DNA of 64,000 nt from Clostridia bacterium (GTDB taxonomy: Bacteria > Bacillota > Clostridia > UBA1381 > UBA9506), in contig JAFQBK010000016.1 of the NCBI GenBank assembly GCA_017399695.1, positions 248,001-312,000 on the forward strand, given 5' to 3'. The position numbers and the translations under genes were made by a program. Below are positions 1 through 8,770 of this stretch, piece after piece. A model generated the notes under the pieces. The model did not search any database. It was given only the letters and a program-made list of their open reading frames with translations, and was not told the origin of the DNA. How positions within the stretch are numbered: the stretch's first letter is position 1; every line of letters starts with the position of its first letter.

Positions 1-133
1 GCTCAATCTGCTCGGGATCCATTTCCACTTCGGACAGGGCGTCCATGATTTCCTTATAAGTCAAAATGCCGTTTTGTTTTCCTTTTGCTATCAGGTCACA
101 GACTGCCGCCTTTTGTTTTTCTAACTCCACCAT
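1..133 (-). CDS. rpoD: RNA polymerase primary sigma factor, N-terminal fragment
   Basis: Only the first 44 codons lie in the window; the gene runs off the left edge. The translation begins MVELEKQKAAVCDLIAKGKQ and continues as a short helical segment rich in Glu and Lys. This fits the start of region 1.1 of the housekeeping sigma factor, which directs core RNA polymerase to vegetative promoters. The ATG sits one base after the dnaG stop codon, and a strong AGAGGAGGGG ribosome site lies inside the end of dnaG, so the two are translationally linked. dnaG followed by rpoD is the classic Firmicutes order, which supports a call the short fragment alone would not secure. Confidence 0.85.
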   Translation of the reverse strand, partial: MVELEKQKAAVCDLIAKGKQNGILTYKEIMDALSEVEMDPEQIE

Positions 134-134
134 A

Positions 135-1910
135 TTAGCCCCTCCTCTCTGCATATTTCTTGATTAAAGCCTGTACTTCTTCTGCTTTTCCTTCTTTTGC
201 CAGTTGTTTGATTTTGCTGTTCATCAACTCACCCTTCAACTTTTTAATCATATCTTTTGCTGCCTGCAAACTATCACATTCGTATTCACGGTATAAAATT
301 GCAGCCACCGTTTTCTTCAGCGGCTCATCAACGTAAGACAAAAAGTCAGATGCATCCGCTTCGGGGTTTTCCAATTTATACGTGAGCATTGCCTCATAAA
401 TTTTGCGATGTTCTACTCCGGCAAATAGGTCACCACTTAGTTCCTCTTTCGCAAGTTCAAATGCTTTTCTTTGAAAGAATATCACATTTAACAGCATGCG
501 TTCCGCTTTATATGTAGCTATCTGTCCGCTTGCCTCGGTGCTTACCGCTTGAGATGCCTGCTCGTCCTCACGTCTTTCTGCATACTTTGCATTCTGCGTC
601 GTTTTTTTGCCCTCGCGGTAAATCAACTTATTGATTTCCGTCAGTATCGCATTGGCAGAGATGCCGGATTCCGCAGCGATGCGGTTGACGTAAGCCTCAC
701 GTTCAATCTGACTGTCAATTTTGGATAAAATGTTTGCCGCTCTTGTTACAAATGCAATTTTTCCATCGACATCCGTTAAGTCAAAATCGTTTCGCGCCGA
801 CATAATCTTAAATTCAACGGCACTGACTGCATCGGCAATACATTTGCGGAAGCTCTCTGCTCCTTTTTTCGCAATATATTCATCCGGGTCTTTTGCGCCC
901 GAAAAGCGAACCACTTTAATTTTGTTTCCTGCTTCAGCTAAAATATCAATTGCCTTAAGCGCCGCATTTTGTCCTGCCTCATCACCGTCATAGCAAACAA
1001 AAATCTGTCCGGCATATCGTTTTAAGAGAGTTGCCTGTTCCGGCGTAAATGCAGTTCCCAAACCGGCAATCGCATTTTCGATTCCACTTTGGTGTAGCGA
1101 GGCAACATCCATATAGCCCTCAACCAAAATCAATCCGTCTTTCCTGCCGTATTGCTTTGCGTTGTTTAGGTTATATACATTACTGCCTTTATGAAATACC
1201 GGCGTTTCCGGCGAGTTCATATATTTTGCAGGGTCATCCCCAAGGGCACGTCCGCCAAACGCCACGACGTTTCCCCGGACATTAATAATCGGAAACATCA
1301 ATCGATTGCGGAACTTATCATAAACTCTGCCTTTCTCATTCTTCACTGCTAAGCCCGCTGTCACGATTTCCTGCTCCGTATAGCCCTTTTGTTTCAGGAA
1401 ATCGCACAAATCGCTCCAGTCGTCCTTGGCATAGCCAATGCCAAACCGGGTGATGGTGTCTTTCCCAAGTCCGCGTTTTTTCACGTACGCGTGAGCAAGA
1501 GTTGCCGATGGGTCACGAAGATTTTCAACAAAGTGACGTGCGGCTAAAACATTCATCTCATAGACCCTTTGTTTTGCGTCGGTCTCTTCCTTGGTCGGCA
1601 CATAGGCACCTTTTTCTTCCTCTAGTGTCACACCTGCACGTTGCGCCAAAAATTTAAGTGCATCGACAAAATCAAGGTTTTCTATTTTCATAATGAAATC
1701 AAACAGATTGCCGCCTGCACCACAGCCAAAACAATAATAAAGCTGCTTGTCCTCACTGACATGAAACGAGGGGGTTTTTTCTTTATGAAACGGACAAAGA
1801 CCGGTATGGCTGTTGCCGTTTCGCTTGAGCTTGACATAGGATGACACCACATCAACGATATCATTTCTTCGTGCGACTTCGCGTATCGAATTTTGTGAAT
1901 ATCTTGCCAA
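135..1910 (-). CDS. dnaG: DNA primase
   Basis: Synthesises RNA primers for lagging-strand replication. The N-terminal CHC2 zinc-binding domain shows Cys39, His42, Cys60 and Cys63 (CPFHKEKTPSF then CFGCGAGGN). The Toprim catalytic core follows, with its acidic motifs ILVEGYMDV and CYDGDEAG at about residues 250-330, and then the helicase-binding C-terminal region. At 591 aa the length is normal. The reading frame extends upstream, but the likely start is a TTG at 1908-1910: an AAGGGGAG ribosome site sits 5 nt before it, and the protein then begins MARYSQNSIREV, as DnaG proteins do. A longer frame from 1949 has no ribosome site. It lies between dgt and rpoD. Confidence 0.95.
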   Translation of the reverse strand: MARYSQNSIREVARRNDIVDVVSSYVKLKRNGNSHTGLCPFHKEKTPSFHVSEDKQLYYCFGCGAGGNLFDFIMKIENLDFVDALKFLAQRAGVTLEEEKGAYVPTKEETDAKQRVYEMNVLAARHFVENLRDPSATLAHAYVKKRGLGKDTITRFGIGYAKDDWSDLCDFLKQKGYTEQEIVTAGLAVKNEKGRVYDKFRNRLMFPIINVRGNVVAFGGRALGDDPAKYMNSPETPVFHKGSNVYNLNNAKQYGRKDGLILVEGYMDVASLHQSGIENAIAGLGTAFTPEQATLLKRYAGQIFVCYDGDEAGQNAALKAIDILAEAGNKIKVVRFSGAKDPDEYIAKKGAESFRKCIADAVSAVEFKIMSARNDFDLTDVDGKIAFVTRAANILSKIDSQIEREAYVNRIAAESGISANAILTEINKLIYREGKKTTQNAKYAERREDEQASQAVSTEASGQIATYKAERMLLNVIFFQRKAFELAKEELSGDLFAGVEHRKIYEAMLTYKLENPEADASDFLSYVDEPLKKTVAAILYREYECDSLQAAKDMIKKLKGELMNSKIKQLAKEGKAEEVQALIKKYAERRG

Positions 1911-1948
1911 TGCATTCTCCCCTTCTTTCATTATCAAATAAAGCCACA

Positions 1949-1976
1949 ATTATATAATTCGACAAAAGTTTGAAAA
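1949..1976 (-). promoter_or_regulatory. Weak sigma-A promoter candidate for dnaG
   Basis: On the minus strand TTTTCA and TATAAT are separated by 16 bp in the 130-bp AT-rich gap between dgt and dnaG. The -10 is perfect but the -35 is poor (4 of 6). It would allow dnaG-rpoD to be transcribed apart from dgt. Confidence 0.35.
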
Positions 1977-2044
1977 TTCCTTTTTTTCTTCGGAAAAATT
2001 TATTTCGGGATATTTTAACCATTTTTTTGACATCTTATGTAAAA

Positions 2045-3046
2045 TTATCTTAAGCTCCACGATTTTGGAACGAAAAGCTCATTAAATTTATACACCGCAA
2101 AGTTATCGGTCATGCCTGCAATATAGTCGATAACCACGCGTTCCGTTCCCATTGTTTCAATATTGGCAAAATCATCCGCCGGCAGTTTTTCCGGTTCTTT
2201 CATAAAGGTTTCAAAGAGCATTTGCAGGATATTTTTTGCCTTTTCTTCCTCTTTTTTCGCGATGCTGCTTGTGTACACACGCTCAAACATAAAATTGCGA
2301 AGCTGCATCATCGCGTTCTTAACCGGTGCTGACATCAGAATGTCCGGTTTATCCTCACTGTTTTCGACAACATCCAAAATCAAAGCATTGATGCGGTCAC
2401 CATGACTGTCTCCTAAAATTTCAACGCACTCTTTGGGAAGATCCTCCTCGCAGATTACCCCACCACGAACAGCATCATCAATATCGTGATTAATATAAGC
2501 AATCCGGTCTGCAAGCTTAATAATGCGCCCCTCGAGTGTTTCGGCCTCATTATCTCCTGCGTGATTGACAATACCGTCACGTACCTCATAGGTAAGATTA
2601 AGGCCGCCACTACCTTCCAAAAGTTCCACAACACGAAGACTTTGCTCATAGTGCTTAAAACCAAAAGAGGAAATCTTATTCAAAATTGCCTCACCGGAAT
2701 GACCAAAAGGAGTATGTCCCAAATCGTGCCCCAGAGCGATTGCTTCCGTCAAATCATTATTTAACCGAAGTGCCCCGGCAATGGTGCGGGCAATCTGCGC
2801 AACCTCTAAGGTGTGCGTCAGTCTGGTGCGGTAATGGTCTCCCTCGGGCGACAAAAACACCTGTGTTTTATGTTTTAAGCGTCGGAAGGATTTTGCGTGA
2901 ATAATCCGGTCTCGGTCGCGCTGGTATTCAGTTCTTACCGGACAAGCCGCAAGCGGAAGCTCGCGACCTTTGGTATCTTTCGATTTTTGTGCAAAAGGAG
3001 ACAGTGTCAATTCCTCTAATTGCTCCGTTTTTTCCCTGATTAACAC
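2045..3046 (-). CDS. dgt: dGTP triphosphohydrolase-like HD protein
   Basis: HD-superfamily dNTP triphosphohydrolase, which removes tripolyphosphate from dNTPs and helps balance pools. The metal-binding H...HD...D pattern is visible: HTLEVAQIART, then ALGHDLGHTPFGHSGE, then ADRIAYINHDIDD. The protein starts with the family-type region IREKTEQLEELTLSPFA and the basic RIIHAKSFRRLKHKTQVF stretch. The frame opens with GTG at 3053-3055, but the GTG at 3044-3046 is better spaced from AAGG (about 11 nt) and gives MLIREKTEQ, so I chose it; either is possible. Dgt upstream of dnaG-rpoD is common in Clostridia. Confidence 0.9.
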   Translation of the reverse strand: MLIREKTEQLEELTLSPFAQKSKDTKGRELPLAACPVRTEYQRDRDRIIHAKSFRRLKHKTQVFLSPEGDHYRTRLTHTLEVAQIARTIAGALRLNNDLTEAIALGHDLGHTPFGHSGEAILNKISSFGFKHYEQSLRVVELLEGSGGLNLTYEVRDGIVNHAGDNEAETLEGRIIKLADRIAYINHDIDDAVRGGVICEEDLPKECVEILGDSHGDRINALILDVVENSEDKPDILMSAPVKNAMMQLRNFMFERVYTSSIAKKEEEKAKNILQMLFETFMKEPEKLPADDFANIETMGTERVVIDYIAGMTDNFAVYKFNELFVPKSWSLR

Positions 3047-3077
3047 ATATACCACGACCTTACTTTCAATTTCATCA

Positions 3078-3106
3078 TTTATATACCCAATTACCTACAG
3101 ATTCAA
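3078..3106 (-). promoter_or_regulatory. Sigma-A promoter for dgt(-dnaG-rpoD)
   Basis: Minus-strand TTGAAT, 17-bp spacer, TATAAA. The predicted transcript begins about 25 nt before the dgt GTG start. It lies just after the terminator of the upstream lipoprotein gene, as expected for a new transcription unit. Confidence 0.65.
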
Positions 3107-3131
3107 ACACAAAATTACAATATTTTCAGGC

Positions 3132-3170
3132 AAAAAAAAACCGCGCTCCGTCTTAAGAGGAAAACGCGGT
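3132..3170 (-). terminator. Rho-independent terminator after the lipoprotein gene
   Basis: Minus-strand hairpin starting just after the stop codon of the lipoprotein gene. The outer stem is CCGCG/CGCGG, continued by TTCC/GGAG after a small bulge, and is followed by nine T residues. It separates the spoIIM-xerD-lipoprotein unit from dgt. Confidence 0.85.
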
Positions 3171-3176
3171 ACTAAT

Positions 3177-4154
3177 TTATGAAAGCGTAATGGCTTTTTC
3201 CGAACTACTTACATCATCAAAATAAATCAAATGCTTATTCCTAATCATCATTCTGGTAACAAATACGCTGTCAATCAGTTTTTCTTCACCTGTTGCAAGA
3301 TTCAGTTCAAACAACTGATTCCGTTGATTTACATCCGAATAATATAAAATGCCTTTGTGGCATGCGAGTGCACCGACAGATTTTTCATAAACGAGTTCTT
3401 CCTGTGCCGTCTGATAGTTATACTTCATAATTACATTGTTTTTTGAGTTGTCCGAAAAATATAAGACATCCAATTCATAATCCACGCCATAACCACGGGT
3501 TATATTTTGCAAAAATACATAGGTCATTAGTTCATTTTTCGGCGCTTCATATCTGCCTCCCAAATCATCGGAGCCAAGATACCATCCATCCACTTTTGAG
3601 CTTGCCCAACGATATTCGTCATTCATTGCAAAGTATTTTAGCGACTGTCCGCCAGAAAGCTTTGCTTCCGCCGCCGGATCAAAGTGGTAAAATCCATCCG
3701 CAAGCATCGCCATCACCCAGCAAATCGATTCGTCGTTTGCCGTGGCAATATGTGCTTCTGCCCCGATTTGATGCAACAAATATTGATAGGTTTTCGTAAA
3801 TCCAATTTGGTTTGCCGATGTACCCATCAAAACGCTCATGGTATCCGCCCCACCATTTTCATCGAAAGAAATATTGCGAGTTAAATACTCATACAGTCCA
3901 AGCGCATTTTCAAACACCGTATGGTAAGGGTCTGTTGCCTCTTTCAAGACAAAATTCGCGCGCTCTAAAAACTCTTCCGAAGCTTCCGCATAATAATCTC
4001 CGCTAGGGTTTTGTTTTTCCGTATCAACTGTGAATTCCAGCAATGGTTTCGGAGCGGGCACGGGTGTTGCTTCCGGCTCAATCTTCTCTCCTCCGCACGC
4101 GGACAATAGCGAGATTAAAGCAATTACCGAAATAATACAAGCTATCTTTTTCAT
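3177..4154 (-). CDS. Lipoprotein with transglutaminase-like fold lacking catalytic residues
   Basis: A 325-aa exported lipoprotein. It has a type II signal peptide with lipobox LSAC, so Cys20 would be acylated and the protein anchored outside the membrane. After a Pro-rich linker, residues of about 75-210 recall the transglutaminase-like fold seen in Firmicutes surface proteins: a segment ending KTYQYLLHQIGAEAHIA, then a Trp-containing strand and YHFDP. The usual catalytic Cys appears replaced (NQIGF where CxGYA is expected) and the His is not evident (ICWVMAML). The C-terminal 100 residues resemble repeated beta-propeller-like strands (YFSDN, YYSDV, YFDDV), like DUF5050. It shares an operon with xerD, with a 31-bp gap. 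The true function is unknown. Confidence 0.7.
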   Translation of the reverse strand: MKKIACIISVIALISLLSACGGEKIEPEATPVPAPKPLLEFTVDTEKQNPSGDYYAEASEEFLERANFVLKEATDPYHTVFENALGLYEYLTRNISFDENGGADTMSVLMGTSANQIGFTKTYQYLLHQIGAEAHIATANDESICWVMAMLADGFYHFDPAAEAKLSGGQSLKYFAMNDEYRWASSKVDGWYLGSDDLGGRYEAPKNELMTYVFLQNITRGYGVDYELDVLYFSDNSKNNVIMKYNYQTAQEELVYEKSVGALACHKGILYYSDVNQRNQLFELNLATGEEKLIDSVFVTRMMIRNKHLIYFDDVSSSEKAITLS

Positions 4155-4185
4155 ATGTAAAAATGCTCCTTAACAAGATTTTCCG

Positions 4186-5070
4186 TTACGCTCTTGGGTG
4201 CGCTTTGGTATAAACATCTTTCAGCTTATGATTCAAAAGCTGTGCATACACCTGTGTAGAAGAAATGTCTGCGTGCCCAAGCATGCTTTGAATTGACTGC
4301 AGGTCCGCACCGTTTTCTAACAGATGCGCCGCAAAGGAATGCCTGAGTGTATGCGGAGTGATTTCCTTGGTAATATTTGCCTCACTCGCATACTGCTTGA
4401 TGAGCTTCCAAAAGCCCTGCCGAGACAAACGAAGGCCTGTCATATTAACAAACAAGGCATTTTCGTTTTCCACACGAACAAGCGCCTTTCTTGCGCCTTG
4501 GATATATTCTGAAAGTGCCGATATGCAGATTTTACCGATGGGAATCAAACGTTCATTTTTAGCCGTTTTGCAGCGGATAAACCCAAGGGTTAAGTTAACA
4601 TCCTGCATATCCAGCGAAATCAATTCCGAAACACGTATCCCCGTCGCATATAAAAGCTCCAGCATCGCCTTGTCGCGACAACCTTTCACATCATCTCGCT
4701 TGGGACGCTCCAATAACATAGATACTTCCTTAGCGCTTAATACGCTCGGCAACTTTTTATCCACCTTTGGTGAATGAATTTCACGCGTTGGGTCTTTCGA
4801 AAGCGCCGTCGTACGCATCAGATATTGATAGAATGCTTTGATGGAAACGATATTTCTGGATATGGTAGAGCTTGCTCTGCCGAGCTTTTCCAAATGCCCC
4901 AGATAGGAAACAACCACCGCTTTGGTTGCATCCTTTGCATGCCGCAAGTCAAGACTTTCCAAATATGCGATATACTGATTCATATCGCGTCGGTATGACT
5001 GCAGGGTGTTATTCGAAAGCTTTTTATCTCTTTCCAGATATCGCACAAAATCATTGACAATCTCCGACAT
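4186..5070 (-). CDS. xerD: Site-specific tyrosine recombinase XerD
   Basis: Resolves chromosome dimers at dif together with XerC. The N-terminal SAM-like DNA-binding domain covers about residues 1-90. The C-terminal catalytic domain has the expected residues: Arg in TGIRVSEL, Lys in the KTAKNERLIPI hairpin, HxxR in HTLRHSF, His in LGHADISSTQ and the nucleophile Tyr in QVYAQL. At 294 aa the length is typical. The start chosen is the ATG at 5068-5070, 5 nt after AAAGGAG; the longer frame has no ribosome site. It lies 72 bp after spoIIM, an order seen in other spore formers. Nothing around it suggests an integrase of a mobile element. Confidence 0.93.
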   Translation of the reverse strand: MSEIVNDFVRYLERDKKLSNNTLQSYRRDMNQYIAYLESLDLRHAKDATKAVVVSYLGHLEKLGRASSTISRNIVSIKAFYQYLMRTTALSKDPTREIHSPKVDKKLPSVLSAKEVSMLLERPKRDDVKGCRDKAMLELLYATGIRVSELISLDMQDVNLTLGFIRCKTAKNERLIPIGKICISALSEYIQGARKALVRVENENALFVNMTGLRLSRQGFWKLIKQYASEANITKEITPHTLRHSFAAHLLENGADLQSIQSMLGHADISSTQVYAQLLNHKLKDVYTKAHPRA

Positions 5071-5142
5071 AGCTTCTCCTTTCCATAATGTTAACATATA
5101 AATATTATTGTAAACCATTTTATCTCATTTGTAAAGTAAAAA

Positions 5143-5763
5143 TTATCCCATAAACACACCGATTGCCAAACGCAAAAGCAAAGGTTCTATGTACGCTTTC
5201 ATAAGCCCTCCCAAAACAGCGACTCCAAACAGCACCAAAAGCGTCAAAAAATAGCCAAGATAAAGACTTTTTATTTCTGTGCGTTGCTTGATGATTCGCA
5301 CTCCAAATCGCAAAGAAACCGAAAAAAGAGTCAAATAACACGGAAGCGTAATCATAAGATGCGGCAAAACTGAAGCAAGCAAAAATAATAGCGCACGAAT
5401 CCCATACAGGCGGAAGAAAAACGTGGTCACAAACCCAAAAGCGAAGCCCCGATAAACAGCTAAAATCCCTAATAGAGGCAGCCCGACTAATGAGCCGGAA
5501 AATAAAAGCACGCAAACAAAGAATACCGCACTTTCACTGACACAAAATCGCATAACCTCACCGGCGTCTGCTCCGCTCTTTGCAAAATTTTCAAAAAAGT
5601 CTCCTAAATAAAGCGACAGTTCCTTATAGCTTAACTCCGGCATGCAAAACGCGCAAAGCACCGCAAGTAAAGCTCCTGAAACCATCAAGGATGCACCCAG
5701 GGCATAATATGAACTGTTCTCTTTTAAATGCAATTTTCCTTGGTATAAATATGTTTTGAGCAT
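5143..5763 (-). CDS. spoIIM: Stage II sporulation protein M-like membrane protein
   Basis: A 206-aa membrane protein with about five hydrophobic segments and the SpoIIM/DUF95 pattern: a first helix near residues 25-45, a soluble loop rich in acidic residues, then a glycine-rich pair of helices (SGSLVGLPLLGILAVYRG). In Bacillus SpoIIM belongs to the DMP complex that remodels septal peptidoglycan during engulfment of the forespore. The frame is open to 5949, but the ATG at 5761-5763 has a GAGGG ribosome site 8 nt upstream and gives MLKTYLYQGKLHL. The gene pairs with xerD. Its presence argues for a sporulating lineage, although related DUF95 proteins occur in non-sporulators. Confidence 0.85.
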   Translation of the reverse strand: MLKTYLYQGKLHLKENSSYYALGASLMVSGALLAVLCAFCMPELSYKELSLYLGDFFENFAKSGADAGEVMRFCVSESAVFFVCVLLFSGSLVGLPLLGILAVYRGFAFGFVTTFFFRLYGIRALLFLLASVLPHLMITLPCYLTLFSVSLRFGVRIIKQRTEIKSLYLGYFLTLLVLFGVAVLGGLMKAYIEPLLLRLAIGVFMG

Positions 5764-5916
5764 AAATATTCCCTCTTTCTCCACTCGTAGAATAGATTGT
5801 CCCATTCCAAGAATATGAAGTAAGAAAGGATAACATGCCAAAAAGCTGAAACTTTTCCTGTTTACTGTTATATCACGGAAATTGTATTCCTTGCCTAAAT
5901 ATACCAATAAGTTATA

Positions 5917-5942
5917 CGGCTGAACGAATACTCGTTCAGCCG
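5917..5942. repeat. Perfect 11-bp inverted repeat after the UPF0182 gene
   Basis: CGGCTGAACGA, a 4-base loop (ATAC) and TCGTTCAGCCG form a perfect hairpin starting 8 bp after the UPF0182 stop codon. On the minus strand no T-run follows, so it may act as a weak or factor-dependent terminator, or stabilise mRNA. Half of this hairpin recurs near 12940. Confidence 0.7.
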
Positions 5943-5949
5943 TTTTCAT

Positions 5950-8754
5950 TTACTGTTTATTTTTTAAGTCCTGCATCATTTTATCCAGTTCGTCTAAACT
6001 TTCGCCCATGGCTTTCCAGTTGCCCGACTGCGATGCGGCTTTGAATCTGTCATAGCTTGCCAGTGCCTCTTTAATGGTGTCTTCAAGACTCGTAAGTTCT
6101 TCCTCTGTCACCGGCACATCGTTTGGCACGGACGGTTCTTGTGTCTGAGGCATATTTCCGTGTGCCTCGCCAATCACCGCGCGGAGTGCATCGTGAATAT
6201 TCGACTCCATCGCAATAGAATCCTTATATGCTGCCGCCACACGCTTGAGTTCCGGAAGAGAGGCATTGTTTTTGGACGTGATATAAATCGGCTCTACATA
6301 GATAATAGAATCACGGAACGGAATCACCAGCATATTACCGCGGATGACGCTTGAGCCGCCCTGACCCCAAAGTGTCATTTCTCTTGAAATTTCGGGGTCA
6401 TTATCAATCTTATTTTCAATCTGCATCGGGCCATAAATGGTCTCGTTTTTTGGGAAACGATAAAGCACAAGTTCGCCGTAATGTCCGGGCTTGGTACGCA
6501 TTGCGAGTAGCCCAACCATATTGTATCTGTCACCCAACACATATGGGCGAATCAACACCAGTTCTTCTCCTGCACCCTTTTCGATTTCCATCACATTGAA
6601 ATACGGCTCGACCATAATTTCTTCGGTGTCGTACTTCTCTGTTGCCACGCGCCACACATCTGCCTTGTCATAGAACTGACCTGCATCACTCACATGGTAA
6701 CGCTGATAGATTTGAGACTGCACCTTAAACATATCCTCTGGCACGCGGATATGAGCTGCGACCATCGGGTCTAACTCCTCCGCCGTAAATAAGTCGGGGT
6801 AAATCTTTCGATAAGCGCAAACAATCGGGTCCGTCTCATCAATCACATAGAACTTCATGTCGCCGGTATAGGCATCCACCAATACCTTGACGGAATTGCG
6901 GATATAGTTGATATTACCGGAAAACTGTGCGTAAGGGTACTCTTTTGAAGTGGTATAACCGTCAATCACCCATTTTAAGCTTCCGTCATCAGAAAGCACG
7001 ATATACGGGTCCGAATCATAGGTAAAAAACGGTGCAACCATCTTCACTCTGTCCATAATATTCCGGTTAATCAAAATACGGCTTTCGCTATCTATATTAC
7101 CGGAAACGAGCATCCGATAATCGCCGTAATGAATGGAAAACATCAATCGCTTTAACCAGTCTAGTTTAATACCGGTCTTACCGTCAAAGCTGTTTTCGTA
7201 ATCGGTATTCCCCACGGAATAATCAAGCTCTTTATTATTCGGGCCAACGATAACGTAATCGTTTGTCAACTCACCATAATAGATGCGGGGCTGTTTGACC
7301 TCCGGCAGCCTGCCATTTGACTGTGGCGGAATGTTTTCAATATAAAACTCCGGCTGACCTTCTGAGGTCACACGGTGAATCGGGCTTGCCACGATACCAA
7401 AGCCGTGGGTATAACGGAATGCCTGATTGGCATAGGAGCGCGCCGATTCCTCCATATTGTTTTTATTCATCTCACGCGCCGCCATAAACACCGCTTGCTG
7501 TTTTCCGTCAATCGTGTATGGCACGATATCGATATCGTGGAAGGTATAATAACGTTTAAAATACTGCAACTGATTATAGGCGGTCAAGGTTGCCTGAAAA
7601 TCGGTGATGCGGATATTATCAATCTGCGCTTCATTCTCATCAATATCTTTCACCGTCAGATTACTGCTTGCCGCATATTCTCTTTCGTCAACGTCCAAAA
7701 GTCCATAGCTTCGGCGGGTTGCTTCAATGTTATACGCAATATACGGACTCTGCAGGTTTCTTTCATTCGGGTTGACCACCAAAGAATCCGTTACCATCGC
7801 AATTCCGCCAACCACGATATATGCCGCCGGTACAAGCGCAACAGCGATGACCGTTGCCATATATTTTTTGCGGTACAGGAAAAAGAGTGCGCCTGCGATA
7901 ACCGCAATAATCAAAATCGGGGCAATACGGTAAAAGTTAATCCAGATATTTGCCTCCACATAGCCTGCACCAACGATATCGCTTTGCTTACCGAAACTTG
8001 AATACATCATTCCCTCTGCCGAGAACTGATAGGAAAGGCAAAGAAGAATTAAAAATACCAAAACATTGATTACCGTATGGATAAATGCACCGCGGTGGTT
8101 GGTAATCATGTCTTTAAAAGTTTTTGAACCATTATTGATAAAAATCAGGGCATAGATTACCGCCATAAGAATCGTCTGCAAAAGGAAAACACCCTGAAGT
8201 GTTTCGACAACAGAAATGGCAAACGGACGGGTAAAGATATAGTATCCGATATCTTTTGCAAAAATCGGGTCAACGCTACCGAATGATGTGCCGTTCGTGG
8301 CAAGCAAAAACTTTGCATAAAGGTCTCCGCCCCACGCATCGCTCGCCATAAATGCTACGATGATGCAAAACAAAACATATGGCCATTTTTTCCATAGGAA
8401 TCGGATTTCTACAAGTCGGTCAACCGCAAACTTTTTCACCAAAAATACATTGACCAAAAGTACAACGAAAAGAAAAACAAAACCAATGGCCTGTGTGATT
8501 CCGCGCGATAAAAGGTTTGTCCAAAATACACTGGTAAAGTTTTCACCGACCTCTGCAATCTGCCAGTAGTGCATAAAGAACTGGTATGCGCCCGTCAAAA
8601 TCGCAGAAAGTACTAAAAGGACTGCAAGAAAAATCAAGAGTCCTTTCCAATGCTTCGGTTTTTTCATGACCGAAAAACCGTTATGCTTTTGTTGTTTGGA
8701 AAAGTCATCCTTTTCCTTTAAATTACCAAAAAATTGATTGAAGATATCGTCCAT
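5950..8754 (-). CDS. UPF0182 family large membrane protein
   Basis: A 934-aa protein. The first 30 residues are cytoplasmic and polar, followed by about seven membrane helices to near residue 320 (for example GLLIFLAVLLVLSAILTG). A long extracytoplasmic region of roughly 600 residues starts around SYGLLDVDEREY and contains FTYDSDPYIVLSDDGSLKWVIDGYTTS, split here for length only as one motif region. This layout and length match UPF0182, a family conserved in Clostridia, Actinobacteria and Cyanobacteria with no established function. The ATG is preceded by GGAGGG. It is the last gene before a hairpin and lies 16 bp after ftsY, with which it is probably co-transcribed. Confidence 0.85.
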   Translation of the reverse strand: MDDIFNQFFGNLKEKDDFSKQQKHNGFSVMKKPKHWKGLLIFLAVLLVLSAILTGAYQFFMHYWQIAEVGENFTSVFWTNLLSRGITQAIGFVFLFVVLLVNVFLVKKFAVDRLVEIRFLWKKWPYVLFCIIVAFMASDAWGGDLYAKFLLATNGTSFGSVDPIFAKDIGYYIFTRPFAISVVETLQGVFLLQTILMAVIYALIFINNGSKTFKDMITNHRGAFIHTVINVLVFLILLCLSYQFSAEGMMYSSFGKQSDIVGAGYVEANIWINFYRIAPILIIAVIAGALFFLYRKKYMATVIAVALVPAAYIVVGGIAMVTDSLVVNPNERNLQSPYIAYNIEATRRSYGLLDVDEREYAASSNLTVKDIDENEAQIDNIRITDFQATLTAYNQLQYFKRYYTFHDIDIVPYTIDGKQQAVFMAAREMNKNNMEESARSYANQAFRYTHGFGIVASPIHRVTSEGQPEFYIENIPPQSNGRLPEVKQPRIYYGELTNDYVIVGPNNKELDYSVGNTDYENSFDGKTGIKLDWLKRLMFSIHYGDYRMLVSGNIDSESRILINRNIMDRVKMVAPFFTYDSDPYIVLSDDGSLKWVIDGYTTSKEYPYAQFSGNINYIRNSVKVLVDAYTGDMKFYVIDETDPIVCAYRKIYPDLFTAEELDPMVAAHIRVPEDMFKVQSQIYQRYHVSDAGQFYDKADVWRVATEKYDTEEIMVEPYFNVMEIEKGAGEELVLIRPYVLGDRYNMVGLLAMRTKPGHYGELVLYRFPKNETIYGPMQIENKIDNDPEISREMTLWGQGGSSVIRGNMLVIPFRDSIIYVEPIYITSKNNASLPELKRVAAAYKDSIAMESNIHDALRAVIGEAHGNMPQTQEPSVPNDVPVTEEELTSLEDTIKEALASYDRFKAASQSGNWKAMGESLDELDKMMQDLKNKQ

Positions 8755-8770
8755 ACGAGTCTACCCTCCA

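Noticed and set aside
3132..3176. TACCGCG...CGCGG-T-run resembling the end of a T-box
   Set aside because: No AGGGTGG T-box bulge or specifier stem lies upstream, because the preceding sequence is the lipoprotein coding region, and dgt is not an aminoacyl-tRNA-linked gene. A plain terminator explains it.
4186..5070. Tyrosine recombinase as a phage or integrative element integrase
   Set aside because: Sequence, length and the spoIIM neighbour fit housekeeping XerD; no att repeats, excisionase or tRNA target is nearby.
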